Origin: Exophiala sp. HKRS030
Taxonomy: Eukaryota; Ascomycota; Eurotiomycetes; Chaetothyriales; Herpotrichiellaceae
DNA: 64,000 bases
Direction of reading: 5' to 3'
NCBI GenBank assembly: GCA_023897205.1
Contig: JAHWDD010000007.1
Coordinates: forward strand, 434,001-498,000
Shown: piece by piece, positions 56,455 through 64,000 of the stretch
Position numbering within the stretch: the stretch's first letter is position 1
Layout of the letters: each line of letters starts with the position of its first letter
Notes under the pieces: generated by a model
The model's input: the letters and a program-made list of their open reading frames with translations, nothing else
Told to the model about the DNA's origin: nothing
Databases searched by the model: none
Made by a program: the position numbers and the translations under genes

Positions 56455-57195
56455 CACAATCAGGTCATCAACTCCACCCCATGAGATCAGTATCCGGCAT
56501 CCCGCCTGGCTGGGAAAACTTAACGAGGTGTCACTGCAATAATAGTCCGTAATCAGCAGAAATGAGCGCTTCGTTTGCCGGTCAGCAGAATTACACGCCG
56601 TTGTGCCGTAGATCCCGGCCGACCCTGAAGGATGAAGAGGCCAGTAGGGATGAGCGCGGAAGATGTATGAATGGATCTTTTCTGGTATTTAATATACAGT
56701 ACAGTAGGTTGTTGGTGACAGCGTTCTCCATCTCATGCGGTGACTACGGAGTAAAAGGTCATGGATAGGTGGTGTTGAAGCCTTGTTCCCGACATCAGTC
56801 TCTACACACTATCAACCGACTACTCTTGCATACACGCTACGAGTACCACCACTATCATCACCACAACCACCCACCACTTCTCCTCCGTATTTTTTATGCC
56901 CTTTTCCTCCTCGAACAACCGGCTTCATATCTTCGCAGATTGCACAATAATTCTTTTGGGAACATCTGTAGCCCCGTCCCCAAGCGGAATCCTCATTTGT
57001 CATCCGACGCTCAATCCTCCTTTTGGCCTCAGCGACTCCTCCGTCTGCAATTAAAGACTGCTATCGGTTCTGGCCGATTCACCTGTTGTACTCGTACACA
57101 CGCAGTACATACAGTACGAGTACCCAAAGGACCGCCGCCGTTGTCAGCGACCCCGTTTTCCTCTTTCTTGACTGTTGCCTCAGTCGATTACGGAT
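56455..57195. promoter_or_regulatory. Divergent upstream region, tail-anchored protein / SPT small-subunit-like
   Basis: 741 bases. Contains TACGGAGTA near 56745 and GTACTCGTAC / GTACGAGTAC copies at about 57088-57125, less than 110 bases before the next ATG. C/T- and CAC-rich sequence at 56830-56890. No gene seen. Confidence 0.5.
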
Positions 57196-57612
57196 ATGGC
57201 GAGCGACATTTATAGTCACCATCCCTCCCTCGAACCCTTCCCTCTCTTCATCGACTCGGCTCCTCCCAACTCTGCCAACTACTTCTCCTCCCCCATGGCC
57301 ATGGCCGCCATCCAACTCCTCTCTACCTCTACGTCGTTCCACCAGGGCAAGCGTCGGACATCTGTGCCGGCCAAAGTCTCAAACTATCTGCGACTCCGCT
57401 ACTACCAGTATGAAGTCACCTTCGGACTGTATGTCATGACGCCGACCGAGAAACTCGTCTTCAACACCATGGTGCTGGCGGCACTTGCTTTCCTCGTCTA
57501 CGCTCTTTTTTGGGGGTTCGAGCCCTTCCTTGTCAACTCGCTCTGCAGATTCATCTACTACCTCACCGGATCTTATTCCAGCGCACCGGAGTTATGTGCA
57601 CAGTCACCATAG
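57196..57612 (+). CDS. Serine palmitoyltransferase small-subunit-like protein
   Basis: Small ER membrane proteins of this type (SPT_ssu-like) bind serine palmitoyltransferase and raise its activity, the first step of sphingolipid synthesis. The frame has 138 residues with no intron; the ATG at 57196 gives MASDIYSHHPSLEPFPLF. The first 75 residues are Ser/Pro-rich. Then comes the family core LRYYQYEVTFGLYVMTPTEK followed by LVFNTMVLAALAFLVYALFW. This has the order seen in animal subunits: YYQY, LY, a Pro-acidic pair, VFN and a membrane span at about residues 93-113. Assignment is by pattern recognition. The stop at 57610 follows LCAQSP; a further 3' exon (see the next entry) is possible but no donor is visible. 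Confidence 0.7.
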   Translation: MASDIYSHHPSLEPFPLFIDSAPPNSANYFSSPMAMAAIQLLSTSTSFHQGKRRTSVPAKVSNYLRLRYYQYEVTFGLYVMTPTEKLVFNTMVLAALAFLVYALFWGFEPFLVNSLCRFIYYLTGSYSSAPELCAQSP

Positions 57613-57730
57613 AACAAGGGAAAGCCACTAGGTTGGACGCGTGACATCGACACAAAGAAATTGTCGATCTGAGAACTATTGCGATGCGGACCGGGGTCCC
57701 GGAAGTGCCGGAAGCTATTGTACTTTTCAG

Positions 57731-58255
57731 CCTCCACATCGCGCGGCGCGTACTTCCGCCTTTTCGCAGAGCCTCTCGGATGAATTCGCTGGAATTCTAG
57801 ACGTGCTGCAACAGGTACTTCAGAATGCACGTTGGAAAGTCGAGCAACGAATTGCACTGTACATGACGGAGTACACACGCAAGACTGACCTTCGAGGTGA
57901 TCTTCGAACTGATCTGCATGATGATCATTCCCTACTCAATAACTCCGCCAGTCTCGACTCTCTCGACCACGGCGAAGTTCTGGACATTCGCTACACCGCC
58001 TCGTCACTCGCTTCCAGAGCACGCCAACAGACCTTGATGACCGGCCCTACATCCATCACGAATTTGTGGACGGCATACGGGTATGATTTTCAGAAAGCCA
58101 TGTTTCAGTTGTGGCCGAATTCGGTCCTACATCCTCGTTGTCCGAGTAGCCCAGGGTATATTATATGCTGGCAATGTTTGTCCAGCCCCCGGCCTAAGCA
58201 GGCCATTACGACTTTCACGACAGCGATTATTTTGTACATACAGGTGTATCCGTAG
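57731..58255 (+). CDS. Coding-like frame without start codon, 174 residues
   Basis: After a strong acceptor (TTGTACTTTTCAG, ending 57730) the frame is open for 175 codons to TAG. The first two thirds look coding: DEFAGILDVLQQVLQNARWK, then VEQRIALYMTEYTRKTDLRG and SITNLWTAYGYDFQKAMFQL. The end, from about 58120, does not. It may be a second exon of the SPT small-subunit-like gene, a separate gene or a relic. I find no donor in phase upstream. An overlapping frame from an ATG at about 57684 (MRTGVPEVPEAIVLFSLHIA) is an alternative. Confidence 0.25.
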   Translation, partial: PPHRAARTSAFSQSLSDEFAGILDVLQQVLQNARWKVEQRIALYMTEYTRKTDLRGDLRTDLHDDHSLLNNSASLDSLDHGEVLDIRYTASSLASRARQQTLMTGPTSITNLWTAYGYDFQKAMFQLWPNSVLHPRCPSSPGYIICWQCLSSPRPKQAITTFTTAIILYIQVYP

Positions 58256-59310
58256 TACTCATGATAATGATGATTTTCTATCGATAGCAATAACAGAAGC
58301 CATCACGGCTTTATTTAATTAGCAATTCGATTGCTTTGTTTGTGGAGTCAGTCTACTCGTAGGAAGAAAGATAAAATCAGTCGTTATCTGAAACCTGGTA
58401 AAAGACATGCCATAACAATGCCCAGTTTGAGAGAGAAGCCAGGGTTTTTTAGTAGTCCAGTGCAAGGGACCACGAGTGCTTTTATTAGTCCAGCCCAGGT
58501 GGCCAACACCCCCCGAAAGCGCGGATCTAGTGTCTTCTGGCACCGGTGACTCGTCGAAAGCAATAATCAGGGACGATCCGACGCAGGGAGACGAACTGAC
58601 AAGCCAGTCAGAAGAGCCGTTTCATCTCCCCCGTATTTGCGCCTTGCTTGTTCCTGGATCCTGAGACACGCCAAATGCGTTCAGCCTGTTGAGACTAAGC
58701 CACTTTCGCGTCGACTGGGCGCAGTTTACGCAAGCCCAGCAAACACCTCCATAGGCGTTTCTATTGTAGGAAGAGGGCACCTTGATCTCGCTCTCCAGGT
58801 TACGACTATCACTCCGTACCGAACTTGTCGCTCTCTTCGATTTCCACACTTGCCACGCCTTTAAACGATTGTGGCTTCGTCATTTTAGCGAGGACGCAAC
58901 AAAGAAACCGGCTTCTTCCCCCTGTTCTTCAAAACACTCTTCTGCACCGCCAGAACCTTGACTTCTACCGGCGAACAACAACGACCAACAACACGCGATA
59001 TCGAAACACTCCTTTGCAATTTGACTTAGCCTGGCAGCTGTCATTTCACCGGGGGCGTCAAGTTTCCAACCGACCTCTCGTCAGATTCAGCTACCCTGCA
59101 GCCTCCCCTCACACAAGTCGAGATTGCTTCCCATACTCACCTGGGGGAAATGAGCAACTGAATGTTTTAACAGACACCACGTTCTCTCCATTCACCATCC
59201 ACAGATGCCGTAATTTCCAGTCGCAGTCACTCGTTTTTCACCGCAACAGTCGATTGTCTTGCCGTTGAGCAACTTCCACTCGCTTCGTCTTTGTTATTTC
59301 CTTCAGCGTC
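58256..59310 (+). promoter_or_regulatory. Upstream region and leader of the rhomboid gene
   Basis: About 1.05 kb. The last 450 bases are pyrimidine-rich and open in one plus frame (from 58825) but lack an ATG, so I treat them as leader. A CTCCGTAC motif is at about 58811. No gene seen. Confidence 0.5.
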
Positions 59311-60939
59311 ATGGCTGCGAACGACTACTATCGCCAGTCCTTCATGGCACAATCTCAACAGTCTCTACCGCCCAAATACAATAAACGACCAATGTCCCAT
59401 ACTGCGTACGCATATGATAATACGAACAGCACATCCAGTCTCGATCAATCACGGCCCTCAAATACATACTCTCCTCATCGAAAACCATACTACGACCGCT
59501 ATGACACTCAGCGCCCTCCTCCGCAATCGCCCTCGTCCGAATCGATCCCACTCGAACAACAAGCACGCATTAATACCAACCTAGACAACTGGCGGCACCA
59601 GTCGACTCATTATCCTCCCTCACCCGAATCGCAGACTCCTCAATTACTCCCCACAACAGACAAGAAAAAGAATAAATGGTTTTCAGGAAAAGTACCATGG
59701 GTGGTTTACACTCTCAGTTTGATTCAAATTACAGTCTTTATTGTCGAAATCATCAAGAATTGTGAGTGAGACGCAATGCACAGGCTCGATCGTGTATGCT
59801 AACGTGGAAACACAGCAATAATTACGGGCTCCCCTATCATGATACACCCTCAATTTAATCCTATGATCGGTCCGTCGACATACGTTCAGATCAACATGGG
59901 GGCCCGTTTCGTGCCTTGCATGCGTGCCATTCCTGGGGTTCAAGACGCCAGTCCACCCGTCATTTGGCCCTGTCCGAATACAACCACCTCGGACCCGAAC
60001 GCGGACAGCAATCACTGTACTCTCGGCGACTTGTGTGGTTTCTCCAGCTTCAACGACGACCATCCAAACCAGTGGTTTCGTTTCATCATACCCATGTTTC
60101 TACATGCTGGAATTATCCATATTGCTTTCAACCTCCTTTTGCAACTTACCATGGGCCGGGACATGGAGAAAGCCATTGGCGGCATTCGGTTTGCAATTGT
60201 CTATTTTAGCTCGGGGATTTTTGGCTTCGTTCTGGGTGGGAATTTTGCTGCCACGGCGATTGCTTCGACAGGATGCTCGGGGTGTCTATTTGGCATTTTG
60301 GCCCTTGTTCTCCTGGATCTGATCTACGGCTGGAACGAACGACGCAGTCCGGTCAAAGATCTAATGTGGATCCTGGTCGACATTGTCATTTCCTTCGTAC
60401 TGGGCCTCTTGCCTGGCCTGGACAATTTCTCGCACATTGGTGGTTTTTTGATGGGTCTTGCCATGGGGTTGTGCCTGTTACACTCTCCCAATATCCTCCG
60501 ACAACGAAGCGACCAAGCGCCGGGCACGTATCGAAATGTCGAATCAGAAGTGGACATTACGAATCCCAAGCGACCGATGCTCGAAACTCCTGCGACAACT
60601 GCAGCCCCCGCGAATGTCGGCGCGTTCGCAAAGGAGCCGTTGGGCTTCTTCAAGGGCCGCAAACCTTTGTGGTGGGGGTGGTGGTTGCTACGTGCCGGTG
60701 CTCTGATAGGGGCACTGGTCGCGTTCGTGGTGCTGTTGAACAACTTTTACAAGTACCACGACACGTGCTCGTGGTGCAAATACCTGAGTTGCTTGCCCGT
60801 CAACCATTGGTGTGACATTGGGAATTTGACCCTAAGTGACCCCAACTCGTCGTCGTCGAATGGGACGAGCAGCAAGGTCAAGAGGGATCTTTTGGTCGAA
60901 GCTGGTATGGTTTTGGCTAGGGATTTGTTCGATATTTGA
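59311..60939 (+). CDS. Rhomboid-family intramembrane serine protease
   Basis: Rhomboids cut membrane proteins within the bilayer. Exons 59311-59761 and 59816-60939 (54-base intron, GTGAGT) give 524 residues. The N-terminal 135 residues are a disordered Ser/Pro/Tyr/Gln-rich cytosolic arm. The first span is VPWVVYTLSLIQITVFIVEI. A loop with several Cys (MGARFVPCMR, then IWPCPN and CTLGDLCGF) precedes the core. The conserved HAGIIHIAFNLLLQLTMG stands where the catalytic Asn/His region is expected. The nucleophile is Ser305 in TGCSGCLFGI and the second catalytic residue is His357 in FSHIGGFLMG, so the Ser-His dyad is intact. A last span (GALIGALVAFVVLLNNFY) and a Cys-rich tail follow. It resembles the fungal Rbd2-independent, DFM-like cytosolic-arm rhomboids; the exact subfamily is uncertain. 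Confidence 0.92.
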
Positions 60940-61682
60940 TGCCATGGAATGAACACGTCAACGTTTTGGATGTTAAGAATCCGATTTGCACATTTGGGGT
61001 GTGATTGAGATTGAAACAAATAAAATCAAAGCAGCGTAGCATAGCATAGGTTAGGACAGGATAGCATAAACACATAAAGGGGTTTGGATCCGGAGTTTCC
61101 ACATCCAGGTGTTGTTTGTACTCGCATCTGAGGTTTTGAGACGGAGTGCTTGTTACTTTTCTTTTCTCACTTCAGCAGGCGACAAGAAGATGATTTGTAC
61201 GAGTACGCCGAGCAAAGACACTTGCTGAGACCCCCGTATAGACCTTTGACTCTTTTTGAGACGAATGTCCATGATGGATAAACAAACTATGGCTGATGTT
61301 CATGATTATGTACTGACTTGTATCGCGCCGGCACGTTGACACGCTGACACTTTGTGGTCAGGGGGCGGATGAGTTGACCCTTTGACGACACAACATGTGA
61401 TGAGTGAGTCCCTCGGTGAGTCCCTCGGTGAGTCCCTCGGTGAGTCCCTCGGTGAGTCCCTCGGTGAGTCCCTCGGTGAGTCCCTCGGTGAGTCCCTCGG
61501 TGAGTCCCACTTTACAATGAAGATTTGGTGGTTGTGTCCCCCGGCCTTCCCCCCGAGGGAGCCATTGAGTGTTGTCACCTTCATGAGATGAGATTCACGC
61601 CATCCAAAATGACCATTTCCCAGGCCTCGACGATTCCAAAACCCAGGACGACAAGAACAAGAAAAACCAAAAAGAAGGAAAA
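60940..61682. other. Convergent 3' region, rhomboid / DUF1989 gene
   Basis: 743 bases between facing stops. It contains the 12-base minisatellite at 61405-61509 (separate entry), a GTACGAGTAC motif at about 61198 and short AGCATAG-type repeats near 61035. No gene is supported. Confidence 0.6.
61405..61509. repeat. 12-base minisatellite, (TGAGTCCCTCGG)8 plus a partial copy
   Basis: Eight identical head-to-tail copies of TGAGTCCCTCGG occupy 61405-61500, followed by a partial TGAGTCCCA. A degenerate TGAG precedes them. They lie 170 bases beyond the DUF1989 stop, so probably in its 3' untranslated region. The unit length is divisible by three, and one minus frame reads as repeated Asp-Ser-Pro-Arg. 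Confidence 0.97.
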
Positions 61683-62378
61683 TCATCCTTCGACGATGAA
61701 ATGAGCCTCGGTCGGGTTTTGATCGTTGATCTTCAGAATGTCTTGGGGACAGGCACTCATGACGCAGACACAATCGACGAGGGCCTCGAAGGTGACGCTC
61801 CCGCCCTTGGGGCCGACCGGCCTGGCGAACTGTAGGTCAGCACCCGCGGTCCGATTGTCCTCCGCCCTGGCCTTGGACTGGTCGAGCGGTACGACGGGGA
61901 TGTTCATGAACAAGTTCAACGGTTGAGGGGCCGTCATGTGTTCGGGGAGCTTGTAGGAAGGGGTGTCCTTGGCGACGGCGTCGTGCAGGTTGTCCGTACA
62001 ACTCTCGTGGTATTGGTCCCTTGGAACCCCCAAGAGGTGGTACCTCTCCCGGTCACAGGCGGCCATCAGGGTGTCGTGGATCCCCGGCGTCGTATCTTTG
62101 ACCATCTTGAGCATCGGCAGGCGGGTGCTCGACATGAGTGTGTCCCCTTCCACCGGAGTGAGTCGCGTGATGGTGGCACGGGTGTGTGACATGCTGGTCC
62201 AGGTCGGGAACGTTTTGGAATCGCCGCCGGGGGTAGGAACGGTGAAACCCCAAAAGTCGACCACCTGAGTGCCGTGGGTGTTGAAGACCGTGATGGTTTG
62301 ACCCTTTTGTACAGGTACGGCGGCGCCGGATCTTGCAGGGATGGTGTGCTTTTGGTTCAAGGCGTAAGGAGTAGACAT
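61683..62378 (-). CDS. DUF1989 / urea carboxylase-associated family protein
   Basis: Family members often sit beside urea amidolyase genes in bacteria and are thought to work in urea or amine use; the fungal role is unknown. Intronless, 231 residues. The ATG at 62378 starts MSTPYALNQKHTIPARSGAA; the frame is open upstream, but that sequence is low-complexity leader. Family features: PVQKGQTITVFNTHGTQVVD, FWGFTVPTPG, and TRLTPVEGDTLMSSTRLPML. Then comes the Cys/His-containing HDTLMAACDRERYHLLGVPR. The C-terminal LVDCVCVMSACPQDILKIND carries further conserved cysteines. No urea enzyme is nearby in this window. Confidence 0.88.
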   Translation of the reverse strand: MSTPYALNQKHTIPARSGAAVPVQKGQTITVFNTHGTQVVDFWGFTVPTPGGDSKTFPTWTSMSHTRATITRLTPVEGDTLMSSTRLPMLKMVKDTTPGIHDTLMAACDRERYHLLGVPRDQYHESCTDNLHDAVAKDTPSYKLPEHMTAPQPLNLFMNIPVVPLDQSKARAEDNRTAGADLQFARPVGPKGGSVTFEALVDCVCVMSACPQDILKINDQNPTEAHFIVEG

Positions 62379-63280
62379 TGTCGACCGATGGACAACAAAG
62401 GAGGTCTTTTGACAGTTGTAGGTAGAAGAGAGGGAGTGAGAGGGGGAGAAGGAGGGAGTTTTGTGATTTGAGAAGAAGAAGAAAAGGAAGACGAGGACTA
62501 GAAGAGGTTTCGGTTGGCTCTTCAATTCTTCCACCTACCTCTGTCACTGCTGGCTTTTACTGTTTTATATACTGTAATGTGGCTAGAGATAAGTGGGTGT
62601 CGTTGATCTCCGTCCGCCTCGAGGAAGGGGGGAGGGAAAAATGGGTGGGCCATGGACCCAATCAAACCTGAAAAATTCCAAGAATGGATATACATACCCA
62701 GAAGCAAGAGGCTTGTGGTGCTCCTCGTCCCGCTGAATTGACTAGTAGGAACGAGTTTAACGTTTGTACTCCGTACATATGAAAGAAACTCGACTCTCGT
62801 GGCGTCGTCGTTGATCTCCGTGTGTGGTGATTGTGGTGAAGATGGGCCACATGTCTTGCGGATGCCAACAGATCTTGGGGAGCTTAGCTCCCAAAGTGTC
62901 GGGGATCTCATTATTCATTGTCTTGGTCCAAGAGAAATCCGTACTTCCCCGAGCCCCCATCTCGACCGAATTCGTATTGTACCACGAGGACAGTGATCCA
63001 TAATGTGGGCGTACGAGAGATCTGGTCATTAGAGATATGGTAGTACAGGAGGTTGTTGATGATGATGCTGATGTGTTTGACGAAAATCTTCCTAGGCGAG
63101 AGTCTGTCATTTAAAAGCGGCACTTGAACTAGACCTTCCATGTCTCAAAGACGGGAATCATCGTCCAACTACTTTGACAACGTAGACCATTGGTTAAGCA
63201 CACTCATCACGCTTCCATACGCGTCAAAATACTACTACTCCCTTATGATAAGGTAGACCTCCGAAAAAGAGGTGGGCTCA
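62379..63280. promoter_or_regulatory. Divergent upstream region, DUF1989 gene / right-edge gene
   Basis: 902 bases between opposite ATGs. A GTACTCCGTAC motif is at 62766-62776. The first 100 bases on the DUF1989 side are purine-rich (GAAGAAGAAG-like), which is C/T-rich in the transcript sense. A 129-codon minus frame here has an ATG but no recognisable features. Confidence 0.5.
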
Positions 63281-64000
63281 ATGCGTAGCCGGGGACTTCG
63301 TTTCAATCTCAAAACCTATGTCGATTCTGTCGCGGGAACCAACAACAACGACCCCTTAAGCGCCATGCCTCCTCAAACGCCCCGATCCAGTAGAGTGCTC
63401 CCGTGGATGGAGGACGATGTGCCCATCATAGACACCACCGAGACCTTCTCGGACGTCACGTTCAAGGTCTTTACGTATGTCGCAAAGGCCGTCGATGCGG
63501 CCTACACGTACGAGCAGCTCCGCACGACGGTCGCCGGGCAAACCCTGAAACCACTAATCTCAAAGCTCAGTGAAGATTGCCATCATCCTGCAGTCGTGGC
63601 GGGCCTCTTGGCTGCAAGGTATTTGTTCACCAATGACTCCGGAGACACAGATAGCGCTCTCAACGAAAGCAGAGGGCTGGCATGTGAGCTGGTCGCTTGG
63701 CAGTTTCTCACCTTCTTGTCGGAGAAGGAACTGATCGACTACCTCCTGTACGAACTCCCAGAATACTCGGAAGATTCCTCGTCAGAGCAAGGCGCCCCTC
63801 CTCGAGGCAATAATGGCGGCGGTCACAGGGACGACAACATCTCAGACGAGACGTCGCCTTTGATCCGTGCCCGGTCGAATGAATACGGTGGTGGTGGTGG
63901 CCTTCGGCCGCCCAAGCGGGTCTCTGTTGACAACCCGGTCGGCACGACGGTCAACTTCCCTGGCGACACGGATGGCTCTCCTCGCCTCAACCTTGATCAA
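63281..64000 (+). CDS. Conserved fungal protein of unknown function (3' end beyond window)
   Basis: An ATG at 63281 starts MRSRGLRFNLKTYVDSVAGT, and the frame is open for 240 codons to the window edge. I prefer this to the in-frame ATG at 63365 because RLRFNLKT-type text followed by NNDPLSAMPPQ looks conserved. The core is VPIIDTTETFSDVTFKVFTY, then VAKAVDAAYTYEQLRTTVAG and ACELVAWQFLTFLSEKELID with LLYELPEY. It is helix-rich, without signal peptide or membrane span so far. A Gly- and Ser-rich stretch (EYGGGGGLRPPKR) begins near the edge. I believe homologues occur across filamentous ascomycetes, but I cannot name a function. Confidence 0.7.
   Translation, partial: MRSRGLRFNLKTYVDSVAGTNNNDPLSAMPPQTPRSSRVLPWMEDDVPIIDTTETFSDVTFKVFTYVAKAVDAAYTYEQLRTTVAGQTLKPLISKLSEDCHHPAVVAGLLAARYLFTNDSGDTDSALNESRGLACELVAWQFLTFLSEKELIDYLLYELPEYSEDSSSEQGAPPRGNNGGGHRDDNISDETSPLIRARSNEYGGGGGLRPPKRVSVDNPVGTTVNFPGDTDGSPRLNLDQ

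Noticed and set aside
58825..59268. Plus-strand frame of 147 codons before the rhomboid
   Set aside because: No ATG; the openness follows from a pyrimidine-rich leader that rarely makes stop codons.
61306..61773. Minus-strand frame with Asp-Ser-Pro-Arg repeats
   Set aside because: It is the minisatellite read in one frame and overlaps the end of the real DUF1989 gene.
1..64000. tRNA genes, rRNA, CRISPR arrays, transposases
   Set aside because: I looked for B-box-like sequences, tandem spaced repeats and transposon or integrase motifs on both strands and found nothing convincing. A tRNAscan-SE and repeat-library run would settle it.

Overview
This is nuclear DNA of a filamentous ascomycete (Pezizomycotina). 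Genes are broken by short introns (about 47-130 bases) with GTAAGT/GTATGT-like donors and TAG/CAG acceptors. The proteins include POT1, a two-subunit ATP-citrate lyase, elongin C, Pol delta p12, a rhomboid and an Adr1-like C2H2 factor. The class could be Eurotiomycetes or a relative, but the species cannot be fixed by eye. No prokaryotic operon, CRISPR array or rRNA is present, and I found no convincing tRNA.

Layout. 0-1.3 kb: 5' part of a C2H2 factor running off the left edge. 1.3-7.4 kb: gene-poor. 7.4-8.9 kb: an unrecognised minus-strand gene that may be broken. 9.4-13.6 kb: POT1 and importin alpha, divergent. 15.4-16.8 kb: a formaldehyde-dehydrogenase-like zinc enzyme. 19.2-20.8 kb: an AIM6-like phosphodiesterase. 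21.4-22.6 kb: two small spliced genes found by hand. 22.9-24.1 kb: a fructosamine-kinase-like gene. 24.7-26.3 kb: an MFS drug transporter disrupted by a frameshift and a stop. 26.9-27.7 kb: Pol delta p12. 28.3-33.6 kb: the two ATP-citrate lyase genes head to head. 34.3 kb: elongin C. 35.7-37.3 kb: Sen54. 38.1-39.3 kb: a beta-propeller lactonase, followed by a decayed coding remnant. 40.0-41.5 kb: an alcohol dehydrogenase with a mitochondrial-type leader. 42.0-44.2 kb: ORC1. 45.0-47.2 kb: a large uncharacterised protein. 47.4-48.2 kb: prefoldin subunit 5. 48.6-50.5 kb: mitochondrial prolyl-tRNA synthetase. 51.4-52.0 kb: a spliced gene relic. 53.2-55.9 kb: a large uncharacterised protein with a Cys/His-rich C-terminus. 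56.2-57.6 kb: a small tail-anchored protein and a serine-palmitoyltransferase small-subunit-like protein. 59.3-60.9 kb: a rhomboid. 61.4 kb: a 12-base minisatellite. 61.7-62.4 kb: a DUF1989 protein. 63.3 kb to the edge: the 5' part of a conserved fungal protein.

Most genes are housekeeping and are not a pathway cluster. The one clear functional pair is acl1/acl2: the products form one enzyme making cytosolic acetyl-CoA, and the genes share a 1.5-kb divergent promoter. Several genome-maintenance genes (POT1, POLD4, ORC1) lie in the same 35 kb, which I take as coincidence.

The most interesting signals are: a small spliced gene whose leader carries two mutually exclusive hairpins, with an upstream ATG in a stem; several gene relics in different states of decay; a recurring GTACGGAGTAC-type motif between genes; and an exact eight-copy 12-base repeat. 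I did not find a convincing new multi-gene system.
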